Position numbers and translations under genes: made by a program | In this document: in pieces, positions 9,572-13,996 of the stretch | Layout of the letters: each line of letters opens with the position of its first letter | Numbering within the stretch: position 1 is the first letter of the stretch | Source: Ectocarpus siliculosus | Taxonomy: Eukaryota > Sar > Phaeophyceae > Ectocarpales > Ectocarpaceae | NCBI GenBank assembly: GCA_000310025.1 | Contig: FN649736.1 | Span: forward strand, 2,645,096-2,659,091 | DNA length: 13,996 nt | Reading direction: 5' to 3' | The notes under the pieces: model-generated | The model's input: only the letters and a program-made list of their open reading frames with translations | What the model was told of the DNA's origin: nothing | The model's database searches: none

Positions 9572-9761
9572 ACAAGATAACACACCCCCTGGACCGATTT
9601 TCAAAGCTCGATTTACCGACAGCAGGAAGAGTTGCAGCGCCGAAAACGGCGGAGTTGACACCGTCTGATCGAGAGCTCTCCGAAAAGCTATCGTTTCATT
9701 TTCCTCTTCGTCGTGGAGTAGTCGAGCTTTGAAAATCGGTCCAGGGGGTGTGTTATCTTGT
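9572..9761. repeat. Fold-back element with 40-bp perfect inverted arms (MITE-like)
   Basis: The arm at 9572-9611 is the exact reverse complement of the arm at 9722-9761 (40 of 40), separated by 110 bases. Allowing one mismatch, the arms extend to 9569 and 9764. The inner 110 bases do not pair. There is no ORF large enough for a transposase and no clear target-site duplication. It could be a non-autonomous fold-back transposon or a source of hairpin RNA. Confidence 0.8.
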
Positions 9762-10696
9762 GTCGGGACTTACTAGACTACGCGCAACCCCATGCGACAT
9801 CAAAACCGATGCGTTTGTGTTGGGTCCTCGTAGTGATCGACCACCAGCGGGGGTACACACTTCCCAGAGGAAAGCTCAAGACGTTGGATCAACAAAGACA
9901 AAAGTAGTGTCGCCTCTTGTTCAATGCTTGTGTAGATTCCAACGGACGAAGGGGGGTGCCTCACTCCCCTCGAATTTGTTCTTAAAATGCAACAACCCGC
10001 CGTTGTAGGTGGCGTGTGTCCCCTCCCTCCATCATGCAACTCACTTTTGTTTGGTACAAACACGCTCAAGCTCTCTGTCACCGCTGTGTAGTGAAATGGG
10101 GAAACAGCATCCACGTATACAAGCTCATCCTACAAAAACCCTGCAGTACCCTGCAGTCTTGCACGTAGCAAAACATGTGGCAAAAACTGCACGACAAAAG
10201 AAATCGTTCTGCTAGACATCACCTCTTCGGAAGAAAGAGACATAGATAGGGATAAAAAAGCAGACATTTGTTACTACTAACCTACTACTGTATATTGACA
10301 AGACCACGCAAATCTTTTCCAGCGTTCGTTTCCCTCCTAAATCTGCCGCGCTGGTACCACTACAAAAATGGACGGGCAGAAGGCCTGTTGGCGATGTTCG
10401 ACAAACGTTGTGCACGCACTCGTGTATCCAAGCGCCTCCCCGGTACCCTCACCCCGTTCCTGAACAACGCTTCACACAACGATAAGAATCACGGTCTGCC
10501 TTTCCTCTCCCGCTTTGGCTTTTCGTTCTCCCGCCAAACCAATACAAAGACGACACTTCCTGGCATGCATATCATTGTACTCCTACACGCACGCGCGCGC
10601 GCGTTGAAAGATAAAAAAGATACGACTAGAAAATTCCAGTTGGAGTTGCGCACAGTACTTCGCCTGAGCGGGCACCCGCTTGCCTTGGGCGCGACC

Positions 10697-10760
10697 AACT
10701 CACCATTTACTAGCCTGTGATACACCTCAACTCACCATTCACTAGCCTGTGATACACCTC
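10697..10760. repeat. Two-copy 32-bp tandem repeat
   Basis: Copies at 10697-10728 and 10729-10760 (start AACTCACCATT, end GATACACCTC) differ at one base. On the minus strand each copy carries ATG|GTGAGTT, a donor-like sequence. Confidence 0.95.
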
Positions 10761-11137
10761 ATACAACCAACGCACCATCCGGTGTTCACACATCTCACAC
10801 CTCCCTTTTCAGACATCAACAATCGCAGACCCCCCGCCGCTCCTCTTCGGATGGTCGGTCTGGCCTGCGAACGGGGCTCTCAACGGAGCGCGGCGTTACA
10901 GCTGAGGCGAGGAAGCAGCCTGGCAACAGCCGGGGGAGCACTCTTGAAGACGGGCAACACAAGCCAGAGACGACCAAACCCATCCTGCCAGCGTCACCCT
11001 TCCCAAACACTCCGAACTCTGCTTGCTGTTCGGCCTTGCCGACGTCTCGGGGAGATAGATACATGCACGCCGTTTGTCCGAAGTGTTGCCGTAGCAAAGG
11101 TAAGCCGCGGCGGGACCCTGAGTTTTCGTTCGTTGTC

Positions 11138-11221
11138 CCATTGTCAGGATTCTACCCGTATTTCACATTCCATCCCGTGCCATTGTCAGGATTCCATCCG
11201 TACTTCACACCGTCCCGCGTC
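11138..11221. repeat. Two-copy 42-bp tandem repeat downstream of the transhydrogenase stop
   Basis: CCATTGTCAGGATTC at 11138 recurs at 11180 and is followed both times by a diverged CCGTA-TTCACA segment. Both copies lie 24-107 bases beyond the stop codon, so they probably sit in the 3' UTR. Confidence 0.85.
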
Positions 11222-11244
11222 GTGACACGGGATGTACCGCTCGC

Positions 11245-11325
11245 TCAGCGCGTCTGCTCCGTGACCTTGGAGAGCAGGTCATCCGCCATGTCCCTGGCAT
11301 CTCCCAGGAGCATCTCCGTGTTTTT
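11245..11325 (-). CDS. NNT: Transhydrogenase terminal exon with stop
   Basis: The acceptor is GGCGACAG|AAAAAC. Twenty-six codons ([20 protein letters not shown], then VTEQTR) end at TGA, 11247-11245. The sequence fits the usual end of the family, where FYK-x-NT is followed by MLLGDA and a short amphipathic tail. Confidence 0.95.
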   Translation of the reverse strand, partial: KNTEMLLGDARDMADDLLSKVTEQTR

Positions 11326-12680
11326 CTGTCGCCGTCACAAAAAAAAAAAAATGACGTCACGGCAGGGTGGGGTATCAACGAAAGAACGTATGCACAACGG
11401 GCCAACAAACGAGGAAGAACCGGTTGGAACAAGGCCCGGGAAAGGGGGGGTAACCTGACGCAACGGAAGCAGAGCTAACGACACCATTTAAAAGAGGACA
11501 GCAACCAGTGCGAGAGGGGCATCGCCCCAAAAGGCGTATATCTAGAGCCGATGAACAGTGTCTGCAAGCGCCACCTGCAAGCCACCAACCCGCTCCCTAC
11601 CGAGGGTGTTGACAAAAGTTTCCCATGTATGCGCGAGTAGAGCAGTCAGTACCTTGTAAAATACGGGGTTGTCCAGCCCGGCGTATCCTGTTGCCATGGA
11701 CCGCTTGATGACGACGCAATCCTTGGCATCCCAGACCTGAGAGACGGCCCGCAACGTTCGGCGACCGCGGTCGCGCAAAAAAAAAATGATCAGAGGGATG
11801 GGGGCAAGGGGATTAGTAGGACCCCAAAAAACAGGTGTCAGGGCCACGGAGGGAAGGAAGGGTGCGGGTTAGCAAACCACAGGAGTCGGTCGGGTACATG
11901 TACCGTGTGCGACGCAAGATAACACACACTCCAATACGCAATACCGCACACAGACTGACGCTATTTTTTCGGGTCAACAAGAGCCCGAAACAACAGGCCC
12001 ATTCTCAAACCAAGTCCTAGGCGCCGCATGACGAAACACTGGCTCATTCTCAGACCAAGTACTAGGGCGCCGCATGAAATACCGCACCCCCCTCTCACAG
12101 TATCACACCCGGTGCAATGATTTTTCTAAAACAACGTAAATCACCGGGGGGTGTTTTCGTGTCAAGATCGGTGCCGGTGCTGTGCTGTGCTGCATACCTA
12201 CCGCCCTGGGTTTTCTTGATACTCTCCATCAAAGCCCGCAGCCCCACCCGCAGCGCAAAAAAAAACACAAAAATACCGCCAGTACCTCCTGTAAGCATGG
12301 AAACATGCACCATACCTCGTTGTCCACCCAACGGAGCATCGAAGCCGAAATCAAGACATTAACTAAACTAGTCAGCGCTTACTAGTCTAATGGTTTGATC
12401 TCGGCGGCACGAAAAGAAAGCTTTGGCCCGTTTTGTATGTTGCGCCCTCAAACACCCACGGCACTTATGCTTCCTTCCAGTCGTCGTGTAGACCGGGTGG
12501 TAACCGACCACAACATCAGAGCTCGGAAGGTGCGGACGAACCTTTAGGACCGGCATGCCGTAGATGGCGGAGTTCTCGTCGTCCTCCGCCGCGGAGTTGA
12601 CGCAGTCGTTCGAACCGATGACGATCGCCAGGTCCGTCTCCTTGAAGTCGTCGTTGATCTCGTCTGAAGAGGCAATGCAG

Positions 12681-12712
<32 letters not shown>

Positions 12713-12760
12713 GACGCACGCATACGTACGACGAGAGAGGTGGGGATCAGAGAGATGGAG

Positions 12761-12856
<96 letters not shown>

Positions 12857-13996
12857 AACAGAGGAACGGTAATGCTGACGAGGGTGAACGCACACAAACA
12901 ATAGAGCCAGCCCGACGTCGCGTTGGTGCTATTTACTACGCACATGTTACGAGAGCACGGTCGTGGGGCCGAAAGCAAAACAGTAGACAGCATTTCCAGA
13001 CACTTCTCGTTGTGAATACAAGTCGTCGTCTGATAACGGGGCCGACGGGTACCCAACTCTGTATGGGCGGCGGCGCGGGTAGTATCAAGTGGACAGCCGC
13101 GCGGTACTGAGACGATGTAGATCCGGTTCCAAATTCTCGCGTCATCCCGGCAAAAAACTTGGGAACCAAAAAAGTCCACGGTCCTCGTGTCGAAGCGAAC
13201 GGTACTCGTGGGTGCTGACCATACGCTGACTGTTCGACACAAAGATCCGCTCATCGACACTCCCACGTATCTCCACGCCTGTTCGCGCTCTAAGCTGTAG
13301 CAAAATCCATAGCCAGCCCCAACGCCGCAGCACGGGGCGTTCCACGAACCACCAGCCCGGACAACATAGTCCCCACTCCACTATCAAAAACACAACAGCG
13401 GTGGCAAGGCCGCCTACTCGCTCGAGAGCGACCAGAGAGACGAAAGCATGAGAGGCAGCAGCTACAGTACAAATATATGCACTGAGCACGTCGCTGCTGA
13501 CTGAGTTCCTTCGACAAACATCGCGCGGCACTCGGCTACCCGCCTCACCGAGAGCTCCTCGACGGCATGCCATGGCACTCTGCTACACAGGCGGCCCGCA
13601 CTCTTAGAACTTGGGAACTAACAAATTCGGTCTCAAAAGAACAGACGAGTTAATAATTTGGCCGCGCTCATCCAATAAGCTACACGGAAGACCTGCATCT
13701 TAATCGTCGTCGGGGTTGTAGTCTAAACCATCAACCAAACAAGAAAACGGGGGAGGTCTACCCATAGACAAAACGAGAAAACGGGGGAGGTCTACCCATG
13801 GACCAAAAACGAAACGAGGAGGCTCGGCAAAAACACAAAATAGGTTCTTCAAGTGCGTGCGGGCCCCTATAGTATAATAGCTGTACCCGACTGACTCACC
13901 GAGCTCCTCGACGACGTCGTACGGCACCCCTGCCTCCGCCAGGAGCACGTTCAGCTGCCCGGGCATCCGCCCCGCGACGGGGTGTATGCCGAACCT
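11245..13996 (-). CDS. NNT: NAD(P) transhydrogenase (proton-translocating), 3' part, 4 exons
   Basis: This enzyme transfers hydride between NADH and NADP+ coupled to proton movement across a membrane, usually the inner mitochondrial membrane in eukaryotes. Four exons, read on the minus strand, are 13996-13900, 12663-12542, 11736-11653 and 11325-11245. Their phases fit (1, 0, 0) and all introns are GT-AG. They encode 127 residues plus TGA, all of the NADP(H)-binding domain III C-terminal part. Visible family motifs in order are [72 protein letters not shown] and MLLGDA. The protein stops about 18 residues after MLLGDA, as family members do, so the C-terminus is complete. The open frame continues off the right edge, so domains I and II and the start lie outside. 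Domain III is C-terminal here, so this is either an animal-like fused alpha-beta protein or a separate beta subunit; the window cannot tell which. The family call is near certain. Confidence 0.95.
11326..11652 (-). other. Transhydrogenase intron 3 (327 nt)
   Basis: The intron starts GTACTG and ends GACGGCGACAG. On the coding strand a run of T (12 bases, plus strand A at 11339-11350) lies just upstream of the acceptor and can serve as the pyrimidine tract. Confidence 0.9.
11653..11736 (-). CDS. NNT: Transhydrogenase exon c
   Basis: The acceptor is GTCTCTCAG|GTCTGG and the donor is TACAAG|GTACTG. The exon has exactly 28 codons, phase 0 at both ends, with [13 protein letters not shown] and [14 protein letters not shown]. 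The KRS and GYAG motifs belong to the conserved NADP(H)-binding loop of domain III. Confidence 0.95.
11737..12541 (-). other. Transhydrogenase intron 2 (805 nt)
   Basis: The intron starts GTTCGT and ends CTCTCAG. It contains a two-copy duplication of about 45 bases at 12000-12077. I see nothing else recognisable in it. Confidence 0.9.
12000..12077. repeat. Imperfect two-copy repeat of about 45 bp in transhydrogenase intron 2
   Basis: CATTCTCAAACCAAGTCCTAG followed by GCGCCGCATGA at 12000 recurs at 12045 with two substitutions and one inserted G. Confidence 0.9.
12542..12663 (-). CDS. NNT: Transhydrogenase exon b
   Basis: The acceptor is CCTCTTCAG|AC and the donor is CTAAAG|GTTCGT. Two bases complete Asp, then 40 codons follow: [10 protein letters not shown], the nucleotide-site motif [18 protein letters not shown], and YGMPVLK. 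The reading continues in phase 0 into exon c. The acceptor lies just downstream (in the direction of transcription) of a CTG repeat and a long TC tract in the intron. Confidence 0.95.
12684..12710. repeat. (CAG)9 microsatellite
   Basis: Nine CAG units on the plus strand are CTG on the transhydrogenase coding strand. The tract begins 20 bases upstream of the exon b 3' splice junction, within the branch-point and pyrimidine-tract region. Confidence 0.98.
12765..12852. repeat. (GA)44 microsatellite
   Basis: An uninterrupted 88-base GA tract lies in transhydrogenase intron 1. On the coding strand it is (TC)44, about 100-190 bases upstream of the exon b acceptor. Confidence 0.98.
13741..13810. 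repeat. Two-copy 34-bp tandem repeat in transhydrogenase intron 1
   Basis: GAAAACGGGGGAGGTCTACC occurs at 13743 and 13777, followed by CAT(A/G)GAC and an A-rich segment. It lies about 90 bases inside the intron from the exon a donor. Confidence 0.92.
13900..13996 (-). CDS. NNT: Transhydrogenase exon a (partial, first visible)
   Basis: The exon is open from the window edge and encodes 32 codons plus one base. It starts [13 protein letters not shown] and ends [10 protein letters not shown] followed by G. The donor is CTCG|GTGAGT, a full consensus 5' splice site. The last base pairs with AC at the start of the next exon to make the Asp of DEIND (phase 1 intron). Confidence 0.95.

Larger units (their letters stand above)
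9762..11244. other. Spacer with transhydrogenase 3' UTR at its right end
   Basis: The right end must include the 3' UTR of the minus-strand transhydrogenase. Plus-strand frames of 150 codons (10268-10720) and 158 codons (10749-11225) are unrecognised, and the second runs antisense to the 3' UTR and both tandem repeats. There are no recognisable domains. Confidence 0.5.
12664..13899 (-). other. Transhydrogenase intron 1 (1236 nt) with repeats
   Basis: This GT-AG intron lies between exons a and b. It contains a two-copy 34-base tandem duplication (about 13743-13810), a (GA)44 tract and a (CAG)9 tract, both on the plus strand. Several long ORFs overlap it on both strands, but they are driven by the repeats or by chance, and I find no nested gene. 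Confidence 0.9.

Noticed and set aside
10268-11225. Plus-strand ORFs of 150 and 158 codons
   Set aside because: No family is recognised. They cover tandem repeats and run antisense to the transhydrogenase 3' UTR, so I treat them as chance openings.
12564-12872. Plus-strand ORF with poly-Gln and Arg-Glu repeats, and minus-strand Ser-Leu repeat ORFs (12368-13266)
   Set aside because: These frames are produced by the (CAG)9 and (GA)44 microsatellites inside a transhydrogenase intron. The real exon b occupies only 12542-12663.

Overview
The window looks like nuclear DNA of a eukaryote, most likely a stramenopile and plausibly a brown alga. The genes are cut into short exons by GT-AG introns of about 230 to 1240 bases. 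Microsatellites and homopolymers are common, and there are no operons, Shine-Dalgarno sites or bacterial-style ORF packing. The taxonomic call is an inference from gene structure and protein style, not from a marker gene. Nearly all the long single-frame ORFs are chance openings; the real genes had to be assembled exon by exon from splice sites and reading phase.

Two protein-coding genes can be supported, both on the minus strand. At the right edge (11245-13996) is the 3' part of a proton-translocating NAD(P) transhydrogenase. Four exons join in phase to give the last 127 residues of the NADP(H)-binding domain III and a stop codon. At the left (1042-5591) are eight exons that also join in phase, giving at least 443 residues and a stop. 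The first of these exons opens with what looks like the second half of a fungal-type Zn(II)2Cys6 zinc cluster. Later exons resemble the helical 'fungal-specific transcription factor' (middle homology) region. I therefore call it a probable Zn-cluster transcription regulator. The exon that should hold the first half of the cluster was not found.

Between the two genes is a stretch of about 5.6 kb (5592-11244) without a convincing exon. It should contain the 3' UTR of the transhydrogenase and any 5' exons and promoter of the regulator. It also holds a minus-strand tRNA-like sequence with intact A and B boxes (8546-8618), a perfect 32-bp palindrome (9155-9186), a fold-back element with 40-bp perfect arms (9572-9761), and simple repeats. 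Four unrelated two-copy tandem duplications (periods 32, 42, 45 and 34 bases) are clustered in and just downstream of the transhydrogenase gene, together with a (GA)44 and a (CAG)9 tract in one of its introns. Positions 1-1041 hold no gene that I can support.

The two genes are in tandem and share no obvious pathway. One is a redox enzyme of an energy-conserving membrane (usually mitochondrial in eukaryotes); the other is a presumed nuclear DNA-binding protein.
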